Assembly (NCBI GenBank): GCA_005809105.1
Contig: SYLI01000053.1
Span: forward strand, 1 to 64,000
Direction: 5' to 3'
DNA length: 64,000 nt
From: Verrucomicrobiales bacterium
GTDB taxonomy: Bacteria; Verrucomicrobiota; Verrucomicrobiia; Limisphaerales; UBA1100
The stretch's first letter is position 1. Each line of letters opens with the position of its first letter. Below the pieces are notes generated by a model. The model had not been told where the DNA came from. It made no database searches and saw nothing but the letters and a program-made list of their open reading frames with translations. Of this stretch, positions 8,442-16,009 are shown one piece after another. The position numbers and the translations under genes were made by a program.

Positions 8442-11369
8442 CTACAGCCCGCCCAAGGCGATTCGGGCCAGCGCGTCGTCCTTCTCCTTGCTCTTGGGGA
8501 TGAAGTCGAGCGCGCGCAGGAACCGGGCCTTGTCAGCCTCCGCAGAGTTCTTGTCGGTGATGGCGTCGGCCAACAACTTGGCCGCATGCGTGCCGCGCGA
8601 ACGCCACAGGATGTCGCGCCCGGCCGGACTGTTCCACTGGCCGCCGGCCGATTTGAGCCATGCGTCGAGGCACTCATTCTCGCGGCGATCCGCGCCAATC
8701 CCCAACGCCTCAAGATACCAGCGATCTTTCCCGTCGTGGTGTTTGGCCAATTCAGCCCAGAGGGTGGGCATCCCCGCATCGGTATGGTGCCGCAATGCGA
8801 TAAGACATTCGCGGCGCACGAGCGGCGACCGGTCGGCCGCCATTTTCCGGACGAGCGGGAGGACATCGAGCTTGTGCAGGCGCGCCATGCGAAGCGCCAT
8901 GCCGCGCACGTCGTCGCTGGCGTCAGACTGTGCTACCTCCACTGCGGCCGCCGCTCCGCCGCGGATGGCCGCGAGCAGCCACAGGGCGCGGGCGCGGGCG
9001 CGGGGATCGGCGTCGTGGGCCAGTTTTTCCAACGCCGGCCGCGCCTGCTCCTGCATGGTGTTGAGGCTGGTCCATGCCACCTGGCGCACGGCGAAGTTGG
9101 GATTCCGAAGCGCAGCCACACAGCCCTCGGCTGTGGCGAAGTTGAACTTCGGCGTCTTGTATCCGGTGTGGCCCTTGGGGGTGAGGCGGAAGAGGCGGCC
9201 CCGTTCCAAGTCTCCCATGGCATGGCCGCCCACGCCTGGATCGTACCAGTCGGCCACGATGAGCGATCCATCCGGCGCCACTTTCACGTCGGAGGGGCGG
9301 AACCACTTGTCGCGCGCAGCGCCATCCAGAACGTTGACAATGGTGGCAGAGTAGCCGGCGCCCTGGCGTTGCACCGGATACGCACGAACGATGCTGGGCC
9401 CGGCGTCGCAGTGGATGACCTGACCCTGAAAGGTCTTTGGCAACAGGTCGCCCTCGTACACGGTGATGCCGGTGGGCGAACCCTGTCCGGTGTTTAACAG
9501 GTTGGGCACGACACCCGGGTCGTCCAGATGCCAGTGGTACCGGTACTTTTGTTCGTCGGGCAGCTTGGCCTTGGCGTTGGCCTGCTTCCATGCATCGCCC
9601 CAGCCCGCGCCCGTCAGCTCATCACGGTAGCCGTAGTTACCAAACTCCATCACGAAGTTGATGCGGACGCCGCGGTTGCCATCGTCGTCATTGTCCGACT
9701 GCCACAGCGACCCGAAGCTGTCCACCGTCACCATCCAGTTGTTTCGGAAGTTCCAGCCGAGCGTCTCCACGGCGCTGCCGTCAATCCGGCACCGGAAGGC
9801 CATGCCTTCCTGATAGGGCTTGCGCGAGGCCTTCACCTCGTTGCCCGCCAGATCCACCACGGGCTTGCCGTCGCGGTCCTTGAGCTGGCTGCCGCTGTTT
9901 CCAAAGTTGAAGTAGAGCCGCCCGTCCGGCCCGAAGGTGAAGGCGTGGATGCCGTGGTCGTGCTGCGTGCCGGAGATGCCGGAAAAGAGCGTCTCCTTGC
10001 GGTCGGGCTTGTCATCGCCGTCGGTGTCGGTGAACACCTGCACCTTGTCGCCGGCACTCACAATGACGCGCGTGTTCCGCCCGTCGGGGGTGCCCAGCAC
10101 GCACACGCCGTGCGGCGAGTCGATATCGGTGCCCTGATAAAACACCTTCGCCTTCTCCGCCGTGCCATCCCCATCGGTGTCCTCCAGAATGAGGATGCGG
10201 TCGCCGCCGGGGCGCTTGCCCTTGTGGCCGCGATAGTTGATCACCTCGCACACCCACACGCGGCCGCGGTGGTCGATGTCGATGTTCGAGGGGCTAAAGA
10301 GCATGGGCTCGGCGGCGAAGAGCGACGCCTGCAGTTCCGGATGCACGTCCAGGTTGCCCAACGCCGCGGCCGGATCCCTGCCTCCGGGTTTCTGGCCTGC
10401 AATGGCAACCGGCTTCGGGGCGGCCGTAGCAGGTGCTGCGCTGGTGGCAGGCTTGGGCTTGGCTCCTCCCTTGGCATCCAGATTGGCCATGAGTTCATCC
10501 TGCGTGAGCTTACTCTGAACGCCCCCGGTGGGAACGGACACGCCCGCAATCCAGAGAATGGCGTTGCCGATGAGCTTGCGCTGGTCGTCGTTGCCCCAGC
10601 CCATGTGATTGTGGCCGCCGGTAAATCCAAACCCGCGCCCGCCATCGGGCCGCGTGGCCACCCACATCATGTGCTGCGCCTCCTTGCGATCGGCCACGGC
10701 CCGGAACACGTGCGGGTTGCCGCCATGGCTGGAAGTCTTGGCGTCGGCGGGCTTGTCCTTGCTCCAGCCGGTGGTGCGCTCAGGCGGCAGCACCGAAAGG
10801 ATGGGCGTCACGTCCTTCATGCCCTCGCGAAAGCGCATGTGGTAGTACCACTCGTCATTGGTCTGAAAGGGATTCACGCCTTGGGTGACTTCGTGCTTGG
10901 GAAGTTGAGTGTACGAGGCCGTCCAGTGGGGGTTGACGCTCCAGTGCGTCTCGAAGCATCCGCCAATCCAGTCGCGAAACTCGGCGTTGCCCTTCTGCGT
11001 GGTCGGCTCGACGGCGTAGTGAAGCGTGCCCAGTCCAACGCCCTGTTTCATCAAGGCACCAATCTTGGCCAGCCGATCGCCCTGCAGCAGGGGATGGCCG
11101 CCGCCGCCGTCACTGTACACCACGATGGCCGCGGCGCCTTCCAGCGCCTTCTCATTGCTCACCCAGCCGTTGGTGTGCACCTGCGTGGTGACGCCCGGAA
11201 TCCCCGCGAGCGTCTTGGCCAGCAGCAAGCAGCCGGCGCGATGCTCGTGCGAGAGCGGCCCGTGGCTGGGCCCTCCGGCAATGAAGATGATTTTCTTGTC
11301 GGCGGCGGCACCGTCCATGGCCAGCGAAAGCGCCAGGAGGCTGAGTGTCGTGGTGATTTTCCCGTTCAT
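8442..11369 (-). CDS. Exported ThuA domain + PVC-type membrane-bound dehydrogenase + HEAT repeats
   Basis: Multidomain exported protein of 975 residues. A signal peptide (MNGKITTTLSLLALSLA...GAAA) is followed by a ThuA-like domain (IIFIAGGPSHGPLSHEHRAG; MRFREGMKDVTPIL; FGFTGGHNHMGWGND), a Pro/Ala/Lys linker around residues 290-330, a beta-propeller of the PVC membrane-bound dehydrogenase type (DIDHRGRVWVCEVINYRG; ILEDTDGDGTAEKA; HGIHAFTFGPDGRLYF), and C-terminal HEAT repeats. The propeller family resembles soluble sugar dehydrogenases; ThuA is linked to 3-keto-disaccharide use in rhizobia. Related proteins normally also carry the heme domain at the C-terminus, which here is the next gene. Start ATG 11369 is chosen for the signal peptide; the 37 upstream codons look non-coding. 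It lies 19 bp after the ThuA gene. Confidence 0.88.
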   Translation of the reverse strand: MNGKITTTLSLLALSLAMDGAAADKKIIFIAGGPSHGPLSHEHRAGCLLLAKTLAGIPGVTTQVHTNGWVSNEKALEGAAAIVVYSDGGGGHPLLQGDRLAKIGALMKQGVGLGTLHYAVEPTTQKGNAEFRDWIGGCFETHWSVNPHWTASYTQLPKHEVTQGVNPFQTNDEWYYHMRFREGMKDVTPILSVLPPERTTGWSKDKPADAKTSSHGGNPHVFRAVADRKEAQHMMWVATRPDGGRGFGFTGGHNHMGWGNDDQRKLIGNAILWIAGVSVPTGGVQSKLTQDELMANLDAKGGAKPKPATSAAPATAAPKPVAIAGQKPGGRDPAAALGNLDVHPELQASLFAAEPMLFSPSNIDIDHRGRVWVCEVINYRGHKGKRPGGDRILILEDTDGDGTAEKAKVFYQGTDIDSPHGVCVLGTPDGRNTRVIVSAGDKVQVFTDTDGDDKPDRKETLFSGISGTQHDHGIHAFTFGPDGRLYFNFGNSGSQLKDRDGKPVVDLAGNEVKASRKPYQEGMAFRCRIDGSAVETLGWNFRNNWMVTVDSFGSLWQSDNDDDGNRGVRINFVMEFGNYGYRDELTGAGWGDAWKQANAKAKLPDEQKYRYHWHLDDPGVVPNLLNTGQGSPTGITVYEGDLLPKTFQGQVIHCDAGPSIVRAYPVQRQGAGYSATIVNVLDGAARDKWFRPSDVKVAPDGSLIVADWYDPGVGGHAMGDLERGRLFRLTPKGHTGYKTPKFNFATAEGCVAALRNPNFAVRQVAWTSLNTMQEQARPALEKLAHDADPRARARALWLLAAIRGGAAAAVEVAQSDASDDVRGMALRMARLHKLDVLPLVRKMAADRSPLVRRECLIALRHHTDAGMPTLWAELAKHHDGKDRWYLEALGIGADRRENECLDAWLKSAGGQWNSPAGRDILWRSRGTHAAKLLADAITDKNSAEADKARFLRALDFIPKSKEKDDALARIALGGL

Positions 11370-11388
11370 GATGCAGCGAGGATTTGGG

Positions 11389-12258
11389 TTACTTCTTGCC
11401 TTTGGGGTCGAGGTTTTGACGAAGGTCATTCTCCGAAAGCTGCGAGGCAACGCCCTCCGGCGGCACTTCCACTTTCGCAATCCACAGCAGCGCGTTGAGC
11501 ACCACCTTGCGGAAGTTGTCGTTGCCCCAGTTCACGTGCTTGTGGCCGCCGGTAAATCCAAACCCGCGCCCGCCATCCGGCCGCGTGGCCACCCACATCA
11601 TCACCTCCGACCGGCCCCTGGCTTGCTGAATGTGCGCGTAGGGCCCGCGCGGAAACACGTAGGGGCCGTTGCGCACCGCGTCGCTGGGCTTGGCCACGAG
11701 GATGGGCGTCACGTCCTTCATGCCCTCGCGAAAGCGCATGTTGAAATACCACTCGTCCACCACGGCAAAGGGCTTCACACCATTGGCCACGGGGTGCTTG
11801 GGAAACTCCTTGAACTCCGGCGCCCACATGGGGTTCACGGAGAACTGGTGCTCGTAGTAGCCGCCAATCCACTCCTGCAACGCCGCGCCCGGCTCGCCCT
11901 TGGGCACTTCCACCCCGAAATGCGCGCAGCCGATGCCGACCCCCTGCTTCGACAACCCATCCAGCAGCTTGAGCCGCGCCGGCTGGATCGCCGGATGCCC
12001 GCCGCCGCCGTCCGCGTAGAGGAACACCGCCGACGCGCCCGCAAAGACCTTCTCGTCCTTGGGCCAGCCCATGTCATGCACCTGCGCGTCGATCCCCGGC
12101 ACGGCGTCGAGGCACTTCTTGAGCAGCAGGCTGCCCGCGCGAAACTCATGGTCGCCCGGACCGTGGCTGGGCTTGCCGGCGATGAGCAGAATGCGCTTGT
12201 CGGCCGCCGACGCGCCAAGAGTCAGCGCACAAAGCGCAACGATGCAGAGCCAGCGCAT
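11389..12258 (-). CDS. Exported ThuA-like protein
   Basis: Stand-alone ThuA-like protein, 289 residues, with signal peptide MRWLCIVALCALTLGASA then ADKRILLIAGKPSHGPGDHE. The class I glutamine-amidotransferase-like fold motifs match the ThuA part of the downstream gene: FLYADGGGGHPAIQP, GIGCAHFGVEVP, MRFREGMKDVTPIL, FGFTGGHKHVNWGND. Two DNA blocks are almost identical to that gene (11540-11601 with 10609-10670, one mismatch in 62; 11699-11741 with 10798-10840, no mismatch in 43), so the pair arose by duplication or exchange sequence. ThuA proteins act on 3-keto sugars in the trehalose/maltitol pathway of Sinorhizobium; here the protein would be periplasmic. It sits 10 bp after the DUF1080 gene and 19 bp before the next gene. 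Confidence 0.88.
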   Translation of the reverse strand: MRWLCIVALCALTLGASAADKRILLIAGKPSHGPGDHEFRAGSLLLKKCLDAVPGIDAQVHDMGWPKDEKVFAGASAVFLYADGGGGHPAIQPARLKLLDGLSKQGVGIGCAHFGVEVPKGEPGAALQEWIGGYYEHQFSVNPMWAPEFKEFPKHPVANGVKPFAVVDEWYFNMRFREGMKDVTPILVAKPSDAVRNGPYVFPRGPYAHIQQARGRSEVMMWVATRPDGGRGFGFTGGHKHVNWGNDNFRKVVLNALLWIAKVEVPPEGVASQLSENDLRQNLDPKGKK

Positions 12259-12268
12259 GGGGAAAACT

Positions 12269-12967
12269 CTACTTCAGCTCCTTGAGGCGCAGGTTGCGAA
12301 ACTGCACTTTCATCGGCGGGCCGGCGTGCAGCTGCAGCGCCAGCACCCCCTTGGCGCGGCGCGTCTTTTCATCGTTATCAATCAGCTCGGTGGTCTTCAC
12401 GCCGTTGATGTAGTGGGTGAATTCAAAGCCCTTGGCCACGATGCGGTACTCGTTCCAGTCGCCCTTCTTCACGGCCTTGCCGATCTCGGCTGATTCGCCA
12501 AACTTTTCGGTCTTGCGCACCAGCTTGCCCTTGTCATCCACCGTGAGGGTGGACTTCTCGCCGCGCCCGGAGAGGATGCCGCGGAAGCCTTCGCCGTAGC
12601 AGATGCCCGAGTAGGTGTCGCCAGACTCAAAGTCGGCCTGATAGCCGCCAATGCGCCACGGGTCGGTCTTGCTCAGCCCGAAGCTGCGGTATTGGATGCC
12701 CGAATTGCCGCCTTCAATCTTGAACTCCAGCTTCAGCTCAAAGTCCGCCAGTTCGCCGTCCTTCCACACGATGAAGGTGTTGCCTTGCGTGGGGTTTTCC
12801 TTCGTGGTCTGCCCCACGATCACACCGCCATCGGCGCGCCAGAACTTGGGATTGCCATCCCAGCCTTTGAGATCCTTGCCATTAAAGAGCGACTTAAATC
12901 CGTCGTCCTCGGCAGCGAACGCCGCGCCGCCGGCCAACAGAGCACAGAGTGCGAGTGTGAGTTTCAT
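12269..12967 (-). CDS. Exported DUF1080 protein (3-keto-disaccharide hydrolase family)
   Basis: Protein of 232 residues with signal peptide MKLTLALCALLAGGAAFAAE and one DUF1080 domain: FKSLFNGKDLKGWDGNPKFW, DFELKLEFKIEGGNSGIQYR, GYQADFESGD and, at the end, LQLHAGPPMKVQFRNLRLKE. This concanavalin-like beta-sandwich family is named 3-keto-disaccharide hydrolase; members cleave glycosides whose C3 has been oxidised. Length and motifs are normal. The neighbours (ThuA, a PVC dehydrogenase, a TIM-barrel epimerase) fit a route that oxidises, cleaves and isomerises sugars. The substrate is unknown. It starts 29 bp after the epimerase gene and is followed within 10 bp by ThuA. Confidence 0.9.
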   Translation of the reverse strand: MKLTLALCALLAGGAAFAAEDDGFKSLFNGKDLKGWDGNPKFWRADGGVIVGQTTKENPTQGNTFIVWKDGELADFELKLEFKIEGGNSGIQYRSFGLSKTDPWRIGGYQADFESGDTYSGICYGEGFRGILSGRGEKSTLTVDDKGKLVRKTEKFGESAEIGKAVKKGDWNEYRIVAKGFEFTHYINGVKTTELIDNDEKTRRAKGVLALQLHAGPPMKVQFRNLRLKELK

Positions 12968-12996
12968 GATTTGTGATGGGGAGTGTGTGGGGGGGG

Positions 12997-13848
12997 TTAG
13001 TGCTTTCCAAAAAACGTGTGCAGGTTGCGCAGGCCGCGGGTGGCAATCTCGTTGCGAGTGGGCTCCATCTTGCGCCAGATGGCAGCGGCGCGCGCAATCA
13101 CCTTCACGTCCGTGGTGAAGGATTCAATCACGACATCGCCCTTGTAATGAATGGACTTGAGGGCCGCGACGATGGGCTTCCAGTCCAGCGAGTCATTCCC
13201 TGGCGTGCCGCGGTCGGTGCCGCAGGCGTGGAAGTGGACAAGATGCTTGCCGGCCTTCTTGATGGCGGTGGCCTGACATTTCTCCTCGATGTTCATGTGG
13301 AACGTGTCCAAGTGCAGCCCCACGGCCTTCGAGCCCACGGCCTTGATGAGCTTGAGGCCCTGATCGCAGGTGTTGAGGAAATCCGTCTCAAAACGGTTGA
13401 GCGGCTCGATGCAAATCTGCACGCCCTTCTTCTCCGCATACTTGGCGAGCACCTTGAGGTTCTTCACCACGAGCGCCCACTCTTTCTTCTGCTGAGCCGG
13501 CTCCACGGCATCGGCCTTGCCCACCACCGAATACACCGGCCCAATGAGCGAGGGGCAACCAATCACAACCATCTGGTCGATGAGCGTCTTGCAATAATCC
13601 AGCGCCGTCTGCTGCTCCTCTGCACTGCCGCGCAAATCGCGACCCGGCCCCATGCAGGCGCAGATGGAACCGCACTCCAGCCCGTGTTTGTCCAGCTCGT
13701 GCCGCACATGATGGGGGTCGATGTGCTCGGGTGCTTCCACGGGGATTTCCACCGTTTGAAATCCCCACCGTTTGAACGTGGGAAACAAGGCCGTGCTTTC
13801 GTTGGTGAAAGGCGAGGTGAAAAGAAACGTGTTGATGCCAAATCTCAT
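12997..13848 (-). CDS. Sugar epimerase/isomerase, xylose-isomerase-like TIM barrel
   Basis: Cytoplasmic TIM-barrel protein of 283 residues with no signal peptide: MRFGINTFLFTSPF at the start, CIEPLNRFETDFLNT, VGLHLDTFHMNIEE, HFHACGTDRGTPGND and VVIESFT. These carry the Glu, Asp, His and Glu metal ligands of the D-tagatose/D-psicose 3-epimerase group; the same superfamily includes YcjR, which epimerises 3-keto-hexosides. The role is therefore likely isomerisation of a ketose or 3-keto sugar that enters the cell after the exported proteins have acted. It is first in the five-gene operon; the promoter should lie in 13849-14183, next to the 63-bp repeats. Exact substrate not determinable. Confidence 0.88.
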   Translation of the reverse strand: MRFGINTFLFTSPFTNESTALFPTFKRWGFQTVEIPVEAPEHIDPHHVRHELDKHGLECGSICACMGPGRDLRGSAEEQQTALDYCKTLIDQMVVIGCPSLIGPVYSVVGKADAVEPAQQKKEWALVVKNLKVLAKYAEKKGVQICIEPLNRFETDFLNTCDQGLKLIKAVGSKAVGLHLDTFHMNIEEKCQATAIKKAGKHLVHFHACGTDRGTPGNDSLDWKPIVAALKSIHYKGDVVIESFTTDVKVIARAAAIWRKMEPTRNEIATRGLRNLHTFFGKH

Positions 13849-14183
13849 AGTCGCAGGATTCGCTGCGCAGGCTAGTGAATCAACGCGCGCCGGTCAACCC
13901 CTTGCAGGGGGGCCATGAAGAGAATGGCCATTGCTGACCGCAGGTCGCCGTGGGCGTGCAACGCCCCTGCGGGGAGCAATAGGGCCCATGATCGCCCCGG
14001 CGCAGCCGTTGCACGGGAGTGAAACGCCCCTGCGGGGAGCAATAGGGCCCATGATTGCCCCGGCGCAGCCGTTGCACAGGAGTGAAACGACCGTTCGTGA
14101 GTACATTCGTTGGTATCTTCAATGCTGCTTGGCGCAATTCCATTGCGACCGCGCCCAAGGCGGGTGTAAGTGCAGATGCTGTC
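13849..14183. other. Non-coding divergent intergenic region with repeats
   Basis: 335 bp between the divergent epimerase and Sel1 genes. It holds a near-perfect 63-bp tandem repeat (listed separately), a decayed possible extra copy around 13897-13935 (CCCCTTGCAGGGGGGCC), and an AT-richer part at 14087-14135 that is the most likely promoter area for the plus-strand gene. I find no convincing -35/-10 pair. Open frames crossing the repeats exist because 63 is a multiple of three and are not considered genes. Confidence 0.7.
13961..14086. repeat. 63-bp tandem direct repeat, two copies
   Basis: Copies at 13961-14023 and 14024-14086 differ at only two positions (C/T in ATCGCC versus ATTGCC, and G/A in CACGGG versus CACAGG). 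Each begins ACGCCCCTGCGGGGAGC, where CCCC-TGC-GGGG can form a tight hairpin, and contains the palindrome GGGCCC and the run CGCCCCGGCGCAGCC. The array lies 113-238 bp upstream of the start of the minus-strand sugar operon. It may be a spreading intergenic repeat or a structured leader; nothing here decides. Confidence 0.95.
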
Positions 14184-14414
14184 ATGAAAACCGCGCCCCC
14201 CCTTGCCCTTCTGTGGGTCGCAGCCACGCTGGCTTATGCCGCGCCTCAGGTTGACAAGGAGTTGGCCGCGCTCGCTGCGTTGCCTGTGCCGGAGCTGCGC
14301 ACGTCGGCTGAGAAAGGCAACGCCCAAGCCCAGTCTCTTCTGGGTCGCCGCTATGCCTTGGGCGAAGGCATCGCGAGCATCGAAGGGAATCTCGGCCCGG
14401 AAGGCCGAGTTTGA
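14184..14414 (+). pseudogene. Truncated Sel1-repeat exported protein
   Basis: ATG 14184 opens a frame with a clear signal peptide (LALLWVAATLAYAA) and then the start of a Sel1-like repeat, LRTSAEKGNAQAQSLLGRRY followed by ALGEGI. The normal continuation (a second helix with WY residues) is missing: after ALGEGI the frame reads into ASIEGNLGPEGRV and stops at 14412-14414, inside hairpin-rich sequence. The product would be 76 residues with about half of one repeat. I read it as a gene broken by insertion or deletion at about 14370. Its intact relative lies at 15605-15970, on the far side of the dehydrogenase gene. Confidence 0.65.
14391..14411 (+). terminator. GC hairpin with short T run
   Basis: CTCGGCC (14391-14397), loop CGGAA, GGCCGAG (14403-14409), followed by TTT. 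The 7-bp stem is perfect. It overlaps the last codons of the broken Sel1 gene. The T run is too short for a strong intrinsic terminator, so it may instead be part of the hairpin element that follows. Confidence 0.35.
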
Positions 14415-14427
14415 CCGCAAGGCCAAC

Positions 14428-14508
14428 GCCCCCGGAGTGGGGCAATTGAAATAAGCCTCCCCTTTTGCCCCACTGCAAGGGGCGCAGCACCCGGTCGGGG
14501 ATTGAAAT
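14428..14508. repeat. Hairpin pair with repeated ATTGAAAT motif
   Basis: Two GCCCC...GGGGC hairpins (14428-14443, loop of six; 14467-14483, loop of seven) are each followed by an ATTGAAAT box (14445-14452 and 14501-14508; period 56). The first hairpin is 1 bp from its box, the second is 17 bp away. This looks like a palindromic intergenic repeat element that abuts the broken Sel1 frame. Two diverged units only. Confidence 0.55.
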
Positions 14509-14536
14509 TGCTGGGGCGAACGGCTAAATCCCTCCG

Positions 14537-15547
14537 ATGCAAAAGCCCCAACGCGGTGCCGCACGTTCCAAGCTCATCGCCGTGGTGGACTGGCGCCCCT
14601 CACCCGCCAGCCTCAATGACATCACCGTCGAGCGTCGCATCATCGGCAAGGCCGCGCCCGTCCGGTATTTTCTGGCCAATGACGAGGGCGATTTCACGCC
14701 GGAGATCCTGGGCGCAAACATCGTGATCGTCTGGCACAACACCGTGATTTCCTCCGCCACCATCGGGAGGCTGAAAGGATGCCGCGCCATCATTCGCAAC
14801 GGCGTGGGCTACGACACCGTGGACGTCGCCGCCGCCGCGCGCCGCGGCATCGCCGTGTGCAATGTGCCCGACTACGGCACCGAGGAGGTGGCCGATCACG
14901 CCATCGCGCTCACGCTGGCACTCACCCGCCAGCTTTTCCCGCTGGACGCCGAGGCCAAGCGGCTGGGCTGGAAAATCCACCCGATGAAATCCCTGCGCCG
15001 CACCCGCACGCGCACCTTCGCCGTTCTGGGACTGGGCCGCATCGGCACGGCCGCCGCACTGCGCGCCAAGGCGCTGGGATTCCGCGTCGTGTTTCACGAT
15101 CCGTACCTTCCCAACGGCGTGCACAAAGCCGTGGGCATCGAGCGCGCCGCCACGCTGCCAGACCTGTTGCGCCAGGCCGATGTGCTGTCCATCCACTGTC
15201 CTTTGAGCGCCGCCACCCGGCATCTCATCGCCGAAAAAGAACTGGCGCTGCTCAAACCCACCGCCTACGTGGTCAACACCGCCCGGGGTGCCATCATCAA
15301 GAAGACCGCGATTCTGGCCGCGCTGCGCGAAGGCCGCATTGCCGGCGCAGGTCTGGACGTCATCGAAGACGAACCGCTGCGGACGGCCGCGGAAGCCGCC
15401 ACGCCCAACCTCATCGCCACCTGCCACGCCGCCTTCTGCAGCGTGGAGGGAATGATTGAGATGCGCAGCACCAGCGCGCGGATTGCCCGCGCGGGTGTGC
15501 TGGGAGAGCCCTTGGAGAATGTGGTGAATGGCGTCGCGGCGCAGTAG
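14537..15547 (+). CDS. D-isomer-specific 2-hydroxyacid dehydrogenase, CtBP-like
   Basis: NAD-dependent 2-hydroxyacid dehydrogenase of 336 residues. The N-terminal domain has RNGVGYDTVDVAAAARRGI and VPDYGTEEVADHAI. The Rossmann loop is GLGRIGTAAALRAKALGF, followed by an acidic NAD ribose ligand in HDPYL. The catalytic set is NTARG (Arg), DVIEDEP (Glu) and the His of IATCHAAF. The GVGYDTVD and YGTEEV motifs resemble the CtBP/phosphoglycerate-dehydrogenase-like group. ATG 14537 is the first start and is poorly preceded by a ribosome site. It stands alone between the hairpin repeats and a Sel1 lipoprotein. Substrate unknown (a 2-keto or 2-hydroxy acid). Confidence 0.9.
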   Translation: MQKPQRGAARSKLIAVVDWRPSPASLNDITVERRIIGKAAPVRYFLANDEGDFTPEILGANIVIVWHNTVISSATIGRLKGCRAIIRNGVGYDTVDVAAAARRGIAVCNVPDYGTEEVADHAIALTLALTRQLFPLDAEAKRLGWKIHPMKSLRRTRTRTFAVLGLGRIGTAAALRAKALGFRVVFHDPYLPNGVHKAVGIERAATLPDLLRQADVLSIHCPLSAATRHLIAEKELALLKPTAYVVNTARGAIIKKTAILAALREGRIAGAGLDVIEDEPLRTAAEAATPNLIATCHAAFCSVEGMIEMRSTSARIARAGVLGEPLENVVNGVAAQ

Positions 15548-15604
15548 GCTCCCTTCGGGCCCATTTGCCTTGCCATCCATTTTGGGAATGCCAAGAGTGG
15601 CCTC

Positions 15605-15970
15605 ATGCTTGTGATCGCTCCCAAGTACGTTGCGTTGTTGACACTGGCCGCCCTCGCCTTTGCCTGCGGCAATGGTCCCTCGCCGGACGGCCCCACGGCT
15701 CAAGAGGAATTTCCCAAGCTGATGGAGAAGGCGAAAGCGGGCGATGCCAAGGCGCAGTTTCAAGTGGGCGGCATGCTCAAGAGCGGTGACGGCTGCACGC
15801 GGGACCTCACGGAAGCCTACATGTGGTACCTGGCCGCAAAAGCCAACGGCGAGGATGCCGCTGCGGGCCCCATGATCAAAATGATGGAAGAGGGTGGCGA
15901 GCTGACTCCAGAACAGATCAAGTCTGCGACAGACAAGGCGGCCGCACTCTCCAAGCCCAAGGCCAAGTAG
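15605..15970 (+). CDS. Sel1-repeat lipoprotein
   Basis: Protein of 121 residues with a lipoprotein signal peptide: hydrophobic LLTLAALAFAC, lipid cysteine at 21. It then has one Sel1-like unit, LMEKAKAGDAKAQFQVGGM, LKSGDGCTRDLTEAYMWYLA, and a charged C-terminal helix (LTPEQIKSATDKAAALSKPK). Sel1 repeats are protein-protein interaction helices. It would sit on a membrane facing the periplasm. The broken Sel1 gene at 14184 is a shorter cousin. Partner unknown. Confidence 0.8.
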   Translation: MLVIAPKYVALLTLAALAFACGNGPSPDGPTAQEEFPKLMEKAKAGDAKAQFQVGGMLKSGDGCTRDLTEAYMWYLAAKANGEDAAAGPMIKMMEEGGELTPEQIKSATDKAAALSKPKAK

Positions 15971-16009
15971 GCCCCACCAGCCCCGAGCCATCGGCGGGCG
16001 CCGCTTGTG

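Noticed and set aside
8366-8866. N-terminal extension of the heme-binding gene
   Set aside because: The extension lies in an alternative frame of the neighbouring gene, has Arg/Ser-rich non-coding composition, and a signal peptide follows the later ATG 8365.
9528-11498. Very long antisense open frames opposite the sugar, efflux and metal-linked genes (also 20531-22420, 24389-26278, 29599-31128, 33023-34948)
   Set aside because: They mirror genes with clear domains, have the His/Arg/Gln-rich composition typical of the complementary strand of GC-rich coding DNA, and show no motif.
14445-14508. ATTGAAAT boxes 56 bp apart resembling the end of CRISPR repeats
   Set aside because: Only two units, with poor similarity outside the 8-base box and no cas gene nearby.
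13872-14564. Open frame of 230 codons on the minus strand crossing the 63-bp repeats
   Set aside because: It stays open because the repeat length is a multiple of three; composition is repetitive and no domain is visible.
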